Shown in pieces: positions 31,342 through 44,500 of a DNA stretch of 64,000 nucleotides. The DNA is from PKWO01 sp036384915 (GTDB lineage: Bacteria > Pseudomonadota > Gammaproteobacteria > Burkholderiales > Burkholderiaceae_D). The stretch is from contig DASVLJ010000047.1 in NCBI GenBank assembly GCA_036384915.1, forward strand, positions 1 through 64,000, written 5' to 3'. Position 1 is the first letter of the stretch; each line of letters opens with the position of its first letter. The position numbers and the translations under genes are program-made. The notes under the pieces are model-generated. The model had not been told where the DNA came from and searched no databases. It was given only the letters and a program-made list of their open reading frames with translations.

Positions 31342-31473
31342 GGTCACGTCTGAGTTTTTGAGGTTTTGATATAACCATGCCGGGTCGCTGGCCGCGTGAG
31401 CAACAGCGGCAAAGAAAATCAAGAATAAGGCGGCGATTCCTTTCGCTTTGATAGGCACGGCTTTAATGCTCAT
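31108..31473 (-). pseudogene. Small secreted protein, probably truncated at its 3' end by the island
   Basis: The frame from the ATG at 31473 begins with a classical signal peptide (basic start, IAALFLIFFAAVAHA, cleavage before ASDPAWLYQ) and continues convincingly to about residue 90 (GETYTAVVANRGNPKEEL, PVIVIFSSRDLW). The last 20 or so residues (INKSKYKIAKLLV) look random and overlap the truncated plus-strand fragment. I infer that the native 3' end was replaced at the island junction. It precedes no operon partner; the next gene on this strand lies upstream at 31562. Confidence 0.5.
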
Positions 31474-31513
31474 GATCACTTTGTCTTATCGCGCCCAAAA
31501 TCTAGGCAGAACA

Positions 31514-31554
31514 GGGTAAACCCCACCGGGTCAATTTTCAGCGTGCATTTACCC
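31514..31554. repeat. GGGTAAA/TTTACCC inverted repeat near the outer island boundary
   Basis: GGGTAAA (31514-31520) and TTTACCC (31548-31554) flank a GGGTCAATTTTCAGCGTGCA stretch that resembles the iterated ends of IS21-family elements. The CATTTACCC nonamer here matches 12685-12693. It lies between the two small secreted-protein genes and may be the scar of an old insertion sequence. Confidence 0.4.
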
Positions 31555-31561
31555 CTTTTGG

Positions 31562-32338
31562 TCAAAACTCCTCAATGCACTTCAATGCCTGTTTGGACAG
31601 CGTCTTCCAGCGCAAATAGCTGCGATTCGATGTGGTACCCCACTCTTTTTGCCTTCCGGTTAGGAAGTTGATGCTAGTGAAGGAAGTGTCGCTCTTGGTG
31701 TCGCTCTCCCGAGAGTCGTAACCGATCTCTTGAAAACACGTGCCCCGGTAGCGGAATGTGAAAGTTTCGGTGACGGTATTCCAATCCTGCTCGGCGCCGT
31801 GATCCAAAGTCAGCATAATGTTTCCACGAGCAATAAGCACGTCTTTAAGCGGGTCCCATGCGTTGACCAAACTGCTATCCGGAACCGGTAAGCCCTCCCG
31901 TGGAATCAAAGTACGGCTGTCAACCACCAAGGAATAAGATTCCGGCGCTTTCTTATGGAAAGCCACGACAAAAATGCGAGGATTGGTATCAAAGGGAACA
32001 CGACAGCCGCCCGCTGTGACCGACACAATATTGCGCGGATTGGTTTTACGTAAAACCATAACCACGTCGGCATCCCCATCGTTGTCGAGGTCCCCCTCGA
32101 GTTTCTTTTCGACTCGCCATCCAACGGGAACAAAGCCTTCTGGGGTAGCTGACGACTTGGGCAAAGTCGGATAGTTGCCGTCGTCAACCGGCATCGCTGT
32201 AACAGTAGGGCCCGGTGCGCCCGAGTTTCCACATTCGGAGTTCGTTGCTTGTGCAAACGAGTCGCCGGTGCCAATACAAAGAATCAATATGGTCGCAATG
32301 CTTGAGACCAAGCGACACATATATGTAAGCGCTTGCAA
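31562..32338 (-). CDS. Secreted protein with FG-GAP/VCBS-like calcium-binding segment
   Basis: 258 residues from a TTG at 32338, chosen because AAGGAAG sits just upstream; an ATG at 32320 is the alternative. A signal peptide (VSSIATILILCIG, cleavage after SFAQ) directs it to the periplasm or outside. Residues around 82-97 read EGDLDNDGDADVVMVL, a D-x-D-x-D-G loop typical of FG-GAP/VCBS-like calcium sites. Several cysteines may pair (CGN, GGCRVP, GTCFQE, LKCIEE). Function unknown. It is downstream of the giant gene on the same strand but separated from it by about 210 bp with a hairpin, so likely independently transcribed. Confidence 0.75.
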   Translation of the reverse strand: MQALTYMCRLVSSIATILILCIGTGDSFAQATNSECGNSGAPGPTVTAMPVDDGNYPTLPKSSATPEGFVPVGWRVEKKLEGDLDNDGDADVVMVLRKTNPRNIVSVTAGGCRVPFDTNPRIFVVAFHKKAPESYSLVVDSRTLIPREGLPVPDSSLVNAWDPLKDVLIARGNIMLTLDHGAEQDWNTVTETFTFRYRGTCFQEIGYDSRESDTKSDTSFTSINFLTGRQKEWGTTSNRSYLRWKTLSKQALKCIEEF

Positions 32339-32496
32339 GGGCTTCCTTTCAAATCTAAATTTGAATCAAAATACGCGAGGTCGCAAAAATGCAATGTTAC
32401 GTTCGGAACTCGCGTTCGGAACAATACGCTTTCGTCAGTATGTCAGCATCTTGGGAACTACGTAAGCTCCCCGCACGAACTCAACAATAAGACGGT

Positions 32497-32528
32497 GAAG
32501 CCGAGCTGCTAAACAGCGGCTCGGCTTC
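32497..32528 (-). terminator. Terminator hairpin of the giant surface-protein gene
   Basis: GAAGCCGAGC (32497-32506) and GCTCGGCTTC (32519-32528) form a perfect 10-bp stem that extends inward by four more pairs (one T-G wobble) to a four-base loop. It starts 24 bp past the giant gene's TAA. On the minus strand a moderately T-rich stretch (GTCTTATTGTT) follows. Confidence 0.65.
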
Positions 32529-32551
32529 CAACGCGCTTGCCACGCTAAATG

Positions 32552-35500
32552 TTACTTACCGCTTCCAATCTCATTCCGCAACGCCACTCCCACCTGCTGG
32601 CTAAGATTCTCCAACAAGCTCTCAAGCGAAGCGCCAAGCTGTTTGGCATTGAGCTGCTGCCCAGCCGTTGAGTTCGACGAATTTGCACCGCCCGGCACCA
32701 CGATAGCATAGCTGGAGGCCACCGGCACCAAGGCGCTGGCCACCACGCTGCCTGTTGACGACGCGATCGATTGCGTCGTTGCCTGGCTATTGGCATAGCT
32801 GACGTAGGGATTCACACCAGCTGGCGTCGCGCAAGCCTGGCCCGACAGCAGTTGCACCGTCACGTTCTTGGCGATGCTGGCCATGGAACCGTTGGCCGGT
32901 TCGACGCTGGTGGCGACCACTTGCAGGTTGATGGTGCCGCTGCCATTGCTGCCGCCGTCGTCATCATCGCCACAGTCACCGTTGTTGTAACCGTTCGGCG
33001 CCGTCAAGCTCAAGCTGTTGAGGTTCCAACCGCTGACGTTGATCACCTGTCCGCTCGCGGTGACGGTCGCGCTGTTCTTGCCGTCGGTCACCGTGGCACC
33101 GACCGGCAAGCCGACCAGGGTGGTTTCGAGGTCGCCCATGTCGGTGGCGGCCAACTGGTCGCTGATCTTGGGCAAGGCGATTGCGCTGCCGGCGAAGCCG
33201 TACACCGTGCTGGCGCTCTCGGGCAGGGTTTCTACCAGGTTCAAGGCATCGATCATGGCGCCGCGTGGCGTGCTGGTGTTGGTGCCGTTAATCAATTGCA
33301 CGCTCAAGGTGTGGCTGGCGCCATCACCCTGGAAGCTGTAGCTCAGGGCTTGCCAGTTCAACCCGTTCGTGCTGGTGTTGCTGTAGGTGCCCAGCAAGGT
33401 ACCGTCGAGGTAGACGCCGATCTGGGTGTTGGCGCTGGTCAGGCCGAGTTGGCCGGCATAGTCCAGGGTGAAGGTGTACTTCGCCCCGGCGATGGTGTTG
33501 ACGCTTTGTGCGATGCCCGGCGCCTGGTATTTGCTGCCGACACCATTGGTGAGCCCCAGCCATTCCTGCCCTGCCCCGCTGGCGTCGTTCACGCTTTGGT
33601 ATTTGCCTTGGGCGTTTTGCATGAGGTCGCCATTGCCCCAGATTTCGAAGGCGGGATCCTTGCCCTTGGCCACAGGCATTGTATGCCAACCGGCGAAGCT
33701 GGTGGTGTCGAGCACGGTGGCACTGTAGGTAGTGTCGCACACGCCTTCCCAACTGGTGGCAATCAAGCTGCGGCTGACGCTGGTGCCCGGCGGATTGAGC
33801 GTGAGGCTGGGCGTCTGGGCCAGGGCGTTGACTTGCACCGTGAGGGCTTGGCTGACACTGGCTTTGCTGCCGCCCACGGTTTCGGCCGCCGTGGCGGTGG
33901 CCTGCAGGGTCAGCGTGCCGCTGTAGCCGGCTGGCGGGGTGATGGCCAGCTTGGCAGTGTTCCAGCCGCTGATGTCGACGCTCGGGTTGGCCGCCGTGGT
34001 GGTGACGCTGTGGGTGCCGTCACTCAGGGTCGTACCCACCGGCATGCCGGAGAGGACGAGGTCCAGCGTTTCGGAGCCGTCGGTGTCGACCAGGGCCGCG
34101 CTGATGCTTTGCAAGGCAATGGTCGAGCCCTGGTTGCCGACGTTGTCGGTCTGGGTCTGGTTGAGTGCGATGTTGTCGAGCATCGTGCCGCTGCTGCCTT
34201 CGTCATCGTAGCCATCATAGCGGCCATCGCCCTCCTGGCCGTTTCTCGCGGCGACGATGCTGATGATTTGCGTGCCGCCGCTGCCGGTAAAGCTGATGTT
34301 GGCGTGCTGCCAGTTGAGCGCGCTGTTCGGGCTGGTTGGGTCGTAGGTGGCAATGATCTTACCGTCGAGCAAGACGTTGACGGCACTGCTGGTGGCACCG
34401 AGGCTGCCGGCCAGGTCGAACGAGAGCGAGTAGGCGGCGCCGGCCACGGTATTGACCTGGCGCGTGATGCCGAAGGTTGGGCCCTGGTCGTAGTCGTAAC
34501 CGTATCCGGTATTGCTCAGTTCGAGGAATTTGCTGCCATCACCGGAAGCGGCACTGACCGTATAGCTCTTGCCGTTGGCCGCGTCCATCTGGTCGCCGCT
34601 GGCCCAGACTTCGAAGCCGCTGTCGTCACCGTCGTCACTGTTGCCACAGAAGTCGTCGCCATTGGAAACGACGCTCCAGCCGTCGAGCGTACTGCTGGTG
34701 ACGAACACGGGTTGCTTGTTGCTCGAGCCTGGCGCGTCTTCAAAGCCGCTGTCGAACAGTTGGGTGGTCGTGCTGGTGGCACCCAGGGTCAGGGTCGGGG
34801 CGGTAGCCACCGCGGTGATGTCGATGTTGACCAGGGCGGGGTTGCTGCTTTGCACGCCGTCGGTGACGGTGTAACCGAAAGCGGCATAGGTCTGGTGCAT
34901 GTTGCCGTAGCCGGTGAGGCTGTAGCCCGGACCGCCCGAGGCGTATTGCGCTGGAACGAAGCGCAGGTTGCCTGCCGCAATCGATGCCTGGCTGAAGCTC
35001 GCGCCCACGGCCACCGCCGTCCATTGGCCGTTGACCAGGCTTTGCAGCTGGCCGGCGGCGGGCAAGGCGCCGATGACGACGGCGAGCGGGTCGTTGTTAA
35101 CGTCGCTGACCGCGAAATTACCCCAGGTGAAGACAATCGGGGTGTTTTCTGTGCCGGTGACGGTCGAGTTGGCGGCCGTCGGGGCGATTTCGACCTTGTT
35201 CACGTTCAACGTGACGGTGGCGACATTGGAGCTGTCTATACCGTCACTGACCGAGTAGGTGAACGTGTCGGTGCCATAGAAGTATTGGTTCGGTGTGTAG
35301 GTCCAGGTGCCGTCGGCGTTGACTGTGATCTTGCCGTGCGCCGGTTGCGTGACGACCGAGGCAGTCAACGGATCGCCGTTGACGTCCGTAGCTGCCGCCA
35401 GCGGCTTCAGGACCGTGTTGCCATCTTCGTCCAAGCTGGCGCTGCTGTTAGCCAGCGTCGGCGCAATTTCCACCTTGGCGACGTTGAGCGTTACCGTGGC

Positions 35501-38500
35501 TACGTTCGAGTTGTCGGTGCCGTCGCTCACGATGTAGGTGAAGGTATCGGTGCCGTAGAAGTAACCAGTTGGGGTGTAGGTCCACGTGCCATCGGCGTTT
35601 TGCGTGACGGTGCCGTGGGCCGGGCCGGCGACGATGCTTGCGGTCAGCGGATCGCCGTTGACGTCCGTGGCGTTGTTCAACGGATTGAGCGTGGTGCTGC
35701 CCAGTTCGTTCAGGTTTGCACTGCTGTCGGTCAATGTCGGCGCAATTTCCACCTTCGCGACGTTCAGCGTCACCGTTGCCACGTTCGAGTTGTCGGTGCC
35801 GTCGTTGACCACGTAGCTGAAGCTATCAGTGCCGTAGAAGTAGCCCGTCGGCGTGTAGGTCCACGTGCCGTCAGCGTTTTGCGTGACGATACCGTGGGCC
35901 GGGCCGGTGACGATGCTTGCTGCCAGCGGGTCGCCGTTGACGTCGGTGGCGTTGGCCAACGGGTTGAGCGTGGTGCTGCCCAACTCGTTCAGGTTGGCAC
36001 TGCCGTTAACCAGCGTCGGCGCAATCTCGACCTTCGCGACGTTCAGCGTTACCGTTGCCACGTTCGAGTTGTCGGTGCCGTCGTTGACCACGTAGCTGAA
36101 CGTGTCAGTACCATAGGAGTAGCCCGTTGGCGTGTAGGTCCAGGTGCCGTCGGCGTTTTGAGTAACGGTGCCGTGGGTCGGGCCGGCGACGATGCTTGCG
36201 GTCAGCGGATCGCCGTTGACGTCAGTGGCGTTGGCCAACGGGTTGAGCGTGGTGCTGCCCAGTTCGTTCAAGCTGGCGCTGCTGTTGGCCAGCGTCGGGG
36301 CAATCTCGACCTTGGCGACGTTGAGCGTGACCGTGGCCACGTTCGAGTTGTCGGTGCCGTCATTGACCACGTAGCTGAACGTATCGGTTCCGTAGAAGTA
36401 GCCCGTTGGCGTGTAGGTCCAGGTGCCGTCAGCGTTTTGCGTGACGGTGCCGTGGGCCGGGCCGGTGACGATGCTTGCTGTCAGCGAGTCGCCGTTGACG
36501 TCGGTGGCGTTGGCCAACGGGTCGAGCGTGGTGCTGCCCAGTTCGTTCAGGTTGGCGCTGCCGTTCGCCAAGGTCGGTGCAATTTCCACCTTAGCGACGT
36601 TCAGCGTGACCGTAGCGACGTTCGAATTGTCGGTGCCGTCGTTGACCACATAGGTGAATGTGTCAGTGCCGTAGAAGTAACCTGTCGGCGTATAGGTCCA
36701 CGTGCCGTCAGCGTTTTGCGTGACAGTGCCGTGGGCCGGGCCGGCGACGATGCTTGCTGCCAGCGGGTCGCCGTTGACGTCGGTGGCGTTGGCCAACGGG
36801 TAGAGCGTGGTGCTGCCCAACTCGTTGAGGTTAGCGCTGCTGTTGGCCAGCGTCGGAGCAATCTCTACCTTGGCGACGTTGAGCGTCACCGTGGCCACGT
36901 TCGAGTTGTCGGTGCCATCGTTGACCACGTAGCTGAAGCTATCAGTACCGTAGAAGTAACCCGTCGGCGTGTAGGTCCACGTGCCGTCAGGGTTTTGCGT
37001 GACGGTACCGTGGGCCGGGCCGGCGACGATGCTTGCGGTCAGCGGATCGCCGTTGACATCGGTGGCGTTGGCCAACGGGTTGAGCGTGGTGCTGCCCAGT
37101 TCGTTCAGGTTTGCACTGCTGTTGGCCAGCGTCGGGGCGATCTCGACCTTGGCGACGTTGAGCGTCACCGTCGCGACGTTCGAGTTGTCGGTGCCATCGT
37201 TGACGACGTAGGTGAACGTGTCGGTGCCGTAGAAGTAACCCGTCGGAGTGTAGGTCCAAGTACCGTCGGCGTTTTGCGTGACAGTGCCGTGGGCCGGGCC
37301 GGCGACGATGCTTGCGGTCAGCGGGTCGCCGTTGACGTCGGTAGCGTTGGCCAACGGGTTGAGCGTGGTGCTGCCCAACTCGTTGAGGTTGGCGCTGCTG
37401 TTGGCCAGCGTCGGGGCGATCTCGACCTTGGCGACGTTGAGCGTCACCGTGGCCACGTTCGAGTTGTCGGTGCCGTCGTTGACCACGTAGCTGAACGTAT
37501 CGGTTCCGTAGAAGTAGCCCGTTGGCGTGTAGGTCCAGGTGCCGTCGGCGTTTTGCGTGACGGTGCCGTGGGTCGGCCCGGTGACGATGCTTGCGGTCAG
37601 CGGATCGCCGTTGACGTCGGTGGCGTTGGCCAACGGATTGAGCGTGGTGCTGCCCAGTTCGTTCAGGTTGGCGCTGCTGTTGACCAGCGTCGGGGCGATT
37701 TCGACCTTGTTCACATTCAGCGTCACAGTTGCGACGTTGGAAGTGTCCGTGCCGTCGCTTACCGTGTAGCTGAATGTGTCAGTGCCGAAGAAGTACTGAT
37801 TCGGCGTATAAGTCCAGGTGCCGTCGGCGTTGACCGTGATCGTGCCGTGATTTGGCTGACTGACCACCGAAGCGGTCAGCGGATCGCCATTGACATCGGT
37901 GGCTGCTGCCAGCGGGTTCAGGACCGTGCTGCTGTCTTCGTTCAGCGTGGCGCTGCTGTTGACCAGCATTGGAGCGATTTCGACCTTGGCGACATTGAGC
38001 GTGACCGTGGCGACGTTCGAATTGTCAGTGCCGTCGTTTACCACATAGGTAAACGTATCGGCGCCGTAGAAGTAACCAGTCGGGGTATAGGTCCAGGTGC
38101 CGTCGGCATTTTGCGTGACGGTGCCGTGGGCCGGGCCGGTGACGATACTTGCCGTCAGCGCGTCGCCGTTGACGTCGGTGGCGTTGGTCAGCGGGTTGAG
38201 CGTAGTGCTGCCCAGTTCGTTCAGGTTGGCGCTGCTGTCGACCAAGGTCGGGGCGATTTCGATCTTGTTGACGCTCAGCGTGACCGTGGCGACATTGGAC
38301 GTATCCGTGCCGTCGCTGACCGTGTAGCTGAACGTATCCGTGCCATAGAAATACTGGTTCGGCGTGTAGGTCCAGGTGCCATCAGCGTTGACGGTGATCG
38401 TGCCGTGGGCCGGCTGGTTCACTACTGTGGCCGTGAGCGGGTCGCCGTTGACGTCTGTGGCTGCAGCCAGCGGATTCAAGACGGTGCCAGCGTCTTCGTC

Positions 38501-41500
38501 CAATGTGGCGCTGCTGTCGGTCAAGGTCGGGGCGATCTCCACCTTGGCTACGTTCAGGGTCACGGTGGCGACATTGGAATTGTCGGTGCCGTCGTTGACC
38601 ATATAGGTGAACGTGTCGGTGCCGTAGAAATAACCCGTTGGGGTGTAGGTCCACGTGCCGTCGGCGTTTTGCGTAACCGTGCCGTGGGCCGGGCCCGTGA
38701 CGATGCTTGCCGTCAGCGGGTCGCCATTGACGTCGGTAGCGTTGGCCAGCGGGTTGAGCGTGGTGCTGCCCAACTCATTGAGGTTGGCGCTGCTGTCGGT
38801 GAGCGTCGGGGCGATTTCGACCTTGGCGACGTTGATGTTCAGCGTCGCTTGTTGCGAGCTGAGGTAGGCGTCGTTCAGGACGAAGTTGAGCGAATCGCTG
38901 CCGTAGTAGTACTGGTCCGGGGTGTAGGTCCAAGTGCCGTCGGCGTTTTGCGTCAGGCTGCCATGGGTCGGCTGGCTGGTGATGCTGGCCGTCATGGAGT
39001 TGCCGTCGATGTCGGTGCCGAATTGGCTGAAATCGATCAGCAGGCTGCCGTCTTCCTGGACCTGCACTGCCCCACCTTGCGCGACCGGGGCGTGGTGCGC
39101 CGGTTGCACGGTGAAGCTGTAGATGACAGGCGTGGAGTTGGCCATGCCGTCGGCGACGTGGTAGACCAATTGGTCGGCGCCAACGTAGCTGCTGTTGGGC
39201 GTGTAGGTCCAGGTGCCGTCGGGGTTGACGACGAGGGTGCCATCGGCAGGCGGCGTGTCGAGCACTGCCGTCATGGGGTTGCCGTTGATGTCGGCGGCAC
39301 CGGCCAGCGGGTCGAAGGTGTAGCGCTTGCCGGCTGTCACGGTGGCGCTTGGGGTGCTGTTGCCTGCCGTGGGCGGATAGGCGACTTCGTTGACCGACAG
39401 GCTGACGGTGGCGACGTTGGAGGTTTCGCCGTCGACGGTGTAGGTGTATTGGAAGCTGTCTGCGCCGAAGTAATGCGTATTGGGCGTGTAGGTCAGCGTG
39501 CCGTCGGCGTTTTGCGTCAGGGTGCCGTGGGCTGGCTGATTCACGACTTGCAATACCGGCGTGGCGCCCGAACCGGTCGGGTCGGCCGACACGGGGTTGA
39601 GCGTAACGCTGGCGTCTTCGTTGGTGGCGGCGTTCTGATCAAGAGCGATCGGGTGCTGCACCAGTTCGACGTTGGAGATCGTGACCTGGCTTTGGGTGTT
39701 GCCGAAGCCGGCCAGGTCGAACGACAAGGTCGCGGGGGTGGCGGTGACGCTGCCGTCGGTCAGCGCGTTTTGCAGGTCGACGATGTAGGTCGTGCTGCCG
39801 TCGGCGTTGCTGACGGTGGTAACCGACGACGCCTTGCTGGTGGTGCCGTCGGCCTGGATGTTGAGCAGGCCGTCGGTGTTGCTCAAGCCGTCGGTGCCGA
39901 CCAGGCTGGTGTTGCTGTTGATGCCGTCCAGGCCGACGTCGAAGGTGTCTTCCGGCTGGTTGGCTGCACCGGCTTGCAGGCCGTTCGTTATTGTGAATTC
40001 GAGGTAGCGGTCGGTGCTATCGATGTTGAACGATTGCGACAGTTGGGCGTCAGCGGAGGTGCTGTTCTTGAGCGTGACCGTACCGCTTCCCGATGTAACA
40101 CCACCGTACATGTTCCAATCCGCTGTTCCTCCAGCGAAATTGCCATCCAAGAGCGTTGCGGCAACGGTATCTTGATATTGAGCCGTGGCGGAATTTGCCC
40201 CGGCAGATTCCGACGGGGGAATGGTTAGCGTTTGCCCAGACAAGCTACCGGCGGCCGACGTTGCGGTGCCGGCACCAAGCTGCAGACCTTCAGCTTGCAA
40301 TGCCGCGATATCTCCCGCGCCAGGCAAGCGACGCAAACCGGGCGTCAGTACCTGATCCATGATGTCGTCGGGATTGCTGTCGTCTGGGAGGCCCAATACG
40401 TGCCCCAATTCGTGGATCATGACGGTCAACAAGTCCAATTTGCCGTCGGCTGCGCTGCCAGCTGCGGCTTGGAATTCGTTGGGAACGCTGGTCGGAAGGA
40501 AGTCGGCATCTGCCTCGGAGCTGACATACCAGCCCCAACCTGCGCCATCAGGCGACAGCGTGATTTGGTTGCCGACAGTTTGGCCCGCCACGCCGGTTGC
40601 CAATGCACCGATGCCGACAGAAACGTTGTCGAAGGCCGAAGCCGGCACGCCTGCGCTTTGCCAATATTGTTCCGCACTGGCCAACTCGGCATTGGCATCG
40701 TCTTGCGTCAAGGCTGAGGCCGAATTGGCTCCCTCTGCCGCGACGTCCTGAGGTGGGGCGATCGTGACCATGGCCGGTGCCCGCAAATTGATCTGGAACG
40801 TACTTGCGTCGGGTTGCAGCGGCGCCGCATCGATTCCCAGTTGATCCAGCACGTCCCGAATATTTTGGTAGCTGTTGCCGGCGTTTGTTATCTGTGTGTG
40901 AAGGGCAGCGTAGTCCGTCAGGAAAGCGCTTTCGCGATCAGACCATCCGTTCGGCATCCCGGTCGTTGCCGTGGCATTGGCAAATGCAATCCCATTGATC
41001 TTTGCCGCGACCGTGAAAAAAGCTCCCGCGTTGGCGTAGTACACGTGGGCAGTATTATGGTGTGGAGCCGGCAGCGGTGCCGACAAATGTGCAGGGTTAC
41101 CGTCAGCCGTCCAATAGCGCTGACCTGAGCCACTTGTTGATGCAACCCAAGAGTTGTGGTCGTTGGGCGCCACAACACTCATGGTCTGCGACAGATCACC
41201 TTTCTCATGCTTGAAATACTCCCCGGCTGTAAATGCCGCCAATTGCGGATCCTCACCAACCAGATCAGGGTGCGCAACGATATCCAGGAGGCTATTGGCC
41301 GGGATAGCATTCAATGAGTAAATGGCGCCGGTCAAGTCGGTATTTATTTGGGCTCTGGTTCTCTGATATTGCCCTTTCTTCGTTATTTGCATCAACCCCC
41401 TACCGCGATAATTATAAGGATCGCCGCTATTGGCATCACCATTTCCATCACTGTTGGCATAATGCGAATTGTCGTAGGCCACGGTAGTCCCTTCGAACAG

Positions 41501-44500
41501 CGCAGTAAGCCCCCCCGTTTCAACCTTCACATTCGCTAAAAACGCGGCTATTGCCGGCTTCGACGTGATGCCGTAGTACTGCATCGCATCTTGCACATAA
41601 GGCAGCCACGTCGCTGCCAGTGAGGTTGAAATTCCCATTGCCGTAGCTAGTTGCTGCACGGATATGATGCTGGCGGTTCCGACATATACGGACTGGACTA
41701 GGTCGGTCGGGAAGTTCTGGCCTTGCACCGAGGTTTGCACGCCGCTGCCAAAAAGCGCCGCTCTTATCTGCGCCGTCTCTGTGGAATTGGTTCCGCTCGT
41801 GATGTTCAAATTCGCCCATGACTGATCCGCCGTGCTGCCACCGGACGTGTCTTTCAGCGTAGAGGTAAAGAAGGAAGCGATCTGTTGCGCGACATTCTGC
41901 TCGGCATCGGTATTTGCGGTATTCGTCAGGTTTTTCGTTATTGCGGCAGTTGCGTCAGCCGGATTAGTCCAGCCATTATTTACATCCACGCCAGGGTGGC
42001 CGATGGTGCTCGTCGTGGACGCTTGAATTGCCGCCGAAAGTTGGTCGGCGATGCCTACATCCAGGCCCATGCCGAGTTCCGCCGTGTTTGCCGTCCCTTG
42101 CACGTAGGTTGGATCGCCGGTCCCAGCAAATTGGAGAGACCCGGCGCCTGCCGGCAATGCAAGAGAGGCAGCCTGCGCCAGATCGAATTCCCAACTGGTT
42201 CCGTACAAATTGAGGTTTCCCGGCAAGACGCCATTCTTGGGCAAGGTGCTGGAAACCGTCCATTTGGTCAGCAGCGGATTCATCTTGTACGTGACGGTTC
42301 CGTTCGCACTCGGCGAACTTTCGGACGCAAACTGCACCCAATGGGGGGCATTATAGGCATTCAACCAGGCTACGGTGTTGTCGTTCGTCGCCGCCAAGGT
42401 ATCGTATGTGAATGAATTGACTTTCGCGCCAAGAGTGCCAAACGTTGTTGACGCATCGGTGAAGCTGGAATTATTGAGTTGCTTCGCCGCCGTCTTGTAA
42501 GCCGCCCCAAGGGCTTGGCTGCTTGCTTGTTGTGCAGCCACCCCAGCACCGCCACCTCCGGTATAAACCGTCTGCAGTGCGCCAGAGAAATCCATTGCCA
42601 GGGTGGTATTCGATCCGCCCGTGACGTACATGTCGTCCCCGGCGCCGCTCGTTATGCCGCCGCTGGTTTTAGCCGTCGGTCCATTCGGATTCCCGACGTT
42701 CACGTCCTTCTGGAACAATTGAAGCGCGGTCGCAAGCTGCGTATTCCAAACACCGTTCACTGCGTAATCGTTGGCATCGGCTGAGGTGCCCGCGATTGCG
42801 CCCTTGGCATAGTACCCAAGATAGCCCAGACGTTGCTGCACGCGGTATACGTCCAACGGGTTGTTGGTGCTGCTCTTCCCAACGGCACCAATCAACTGGA
42901 AGGCGCTGTACCCTGGATTGGTTATCGGCCGGTCGCCGATATAGGTGGAGCCGGAAGCTTTCGTGTAATCGGCTACGGTCAGTTGCAACGTAATCCCCGC
43001 CCGCAGATCGGCCAGCGCTGCCGATTGGGCCGCGGTGGGATTGGCGATGTTGATAAAACCCGGGCCCAGGTTAATGTAGACCTGCTGGGGGCTCAAGGCA
43101 TTCCCCTGCGACAATTGGGATTCATCAAGCGTCGGAGCCAGGAACAAGATGCCGTTCTGATTGAACGTCGTTTGCGCTTGTGTCGGATCGTAGGTCAGAC
43201 CGGCATAGCTGTTTGACGTAGCCGCCTGCACCGGCTGGGTGGCACTACCAACCTTTGCAACAATAGGAGTCAAGGTCTTGGATCCTGGAGCGGCCGCTTT
43301 CACTATCGTTGCACCGCCCGTAACAACGGTACTGTTCAGCGTGAACTGGAAATCGCTGGCCGGAAGATTTGCCAGTGCAGGTGGTAGTTGCTTTTGCAGC
43401 AGCGCCACCAGATTCACCTCCGCGATATCTCCGTAATACATTGTCTGGCCGGGAATGCCTGCGGCCGGCGGCGCATTGGCCGTTTGTGGTTCGGCGGTCG
43501 TTGCCATTCCGTAGACAAATCCGGATGTTGTATCCGTCTGAAGATTGATCTTCGTTGCCGTAATGTTGATCGGTCGAGGCAGCGGCAAAGCCTGATTTGC
43601 TGTGTACTGCGTTTCCGCCGCAGTGATAAGGTCATTCACATTCCACTCAAGCAAGCCATTTGGCGCCGGTGGCAAAGTAAATCCTGCCGGATTGTCGTAA
43701 TTCCACTCGCTCGCGATCAGCGTCTTTCCATCCGGGGAAAAGCTTAACTGCTGGAAGGCGCCGCCGACCAAGGGCATCGTCGCTCCCAGATATACCGGGT
43801 TTGCGCCAAATGGGTTGCGGATGATGCCAATCTTGCCTCCGGAAATCTTGCCGGCCAAAGAACCGTCCAAGTAATTGGGGTCTTGGAAGTCGAAGTTGTA
43901 ATCTGCCACGATGGCATATTGGACCCCGGCTACGGTTACCAATACCGGTGATTGCGCACGCTGAATGTTCAACTGGTAAAGATCGTTGTACCGCAGGTAC
44001 TCCGCGCGTCCCGTTGGTGCACCGTTCATCGTGACTTGCTTCACCACCGGTACGCCCAGATTGCCGTTCGCGTCGACCGGTATCGTGATCGCATTGAACC
44101 CCGCGCTTTGATTGAAAGCGTTGGTCAGCATGAAGCACGCCTGATTGTTGGAGACGCCGGCACCGGTAATGAATTGCGGACCCCGGCCGACAACACCGCT
44201 GAATGGCACGATGGTAACAGCAGACGCCGCCGACACCTGGCTTCCTGTTGCCGTCAATTTACTCAAATCGACGACGAAGACATTCCCGGTCGACCGCTGG
44301 TAAATTGATGACGCAAGGTTGATTGCTTCAGTCGGGGCGGTTACGGCCAGATACGGGTGCACGCCGTTCACTACAGCCAGATCGATATAGCCGTAGGGCG
44401 CGTTGGCCTTGCCGGAAACTGAGGCGGGAAGCTGGATTTGTTGTTGCTGCAAGAATTGCGAACTTGTCGGATCAATGTTGATCTGCATAAGACGGCCGGT

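Noticed and set aside
32771..40228. Plus-strand 2485-codon frame as a gene
   Set aside because: It is exactly antisense to repeats of the giant protein, its sequence (runs of V-G-A-V and R-R-V-G) lacks protein domains, and it has no plausible start context.
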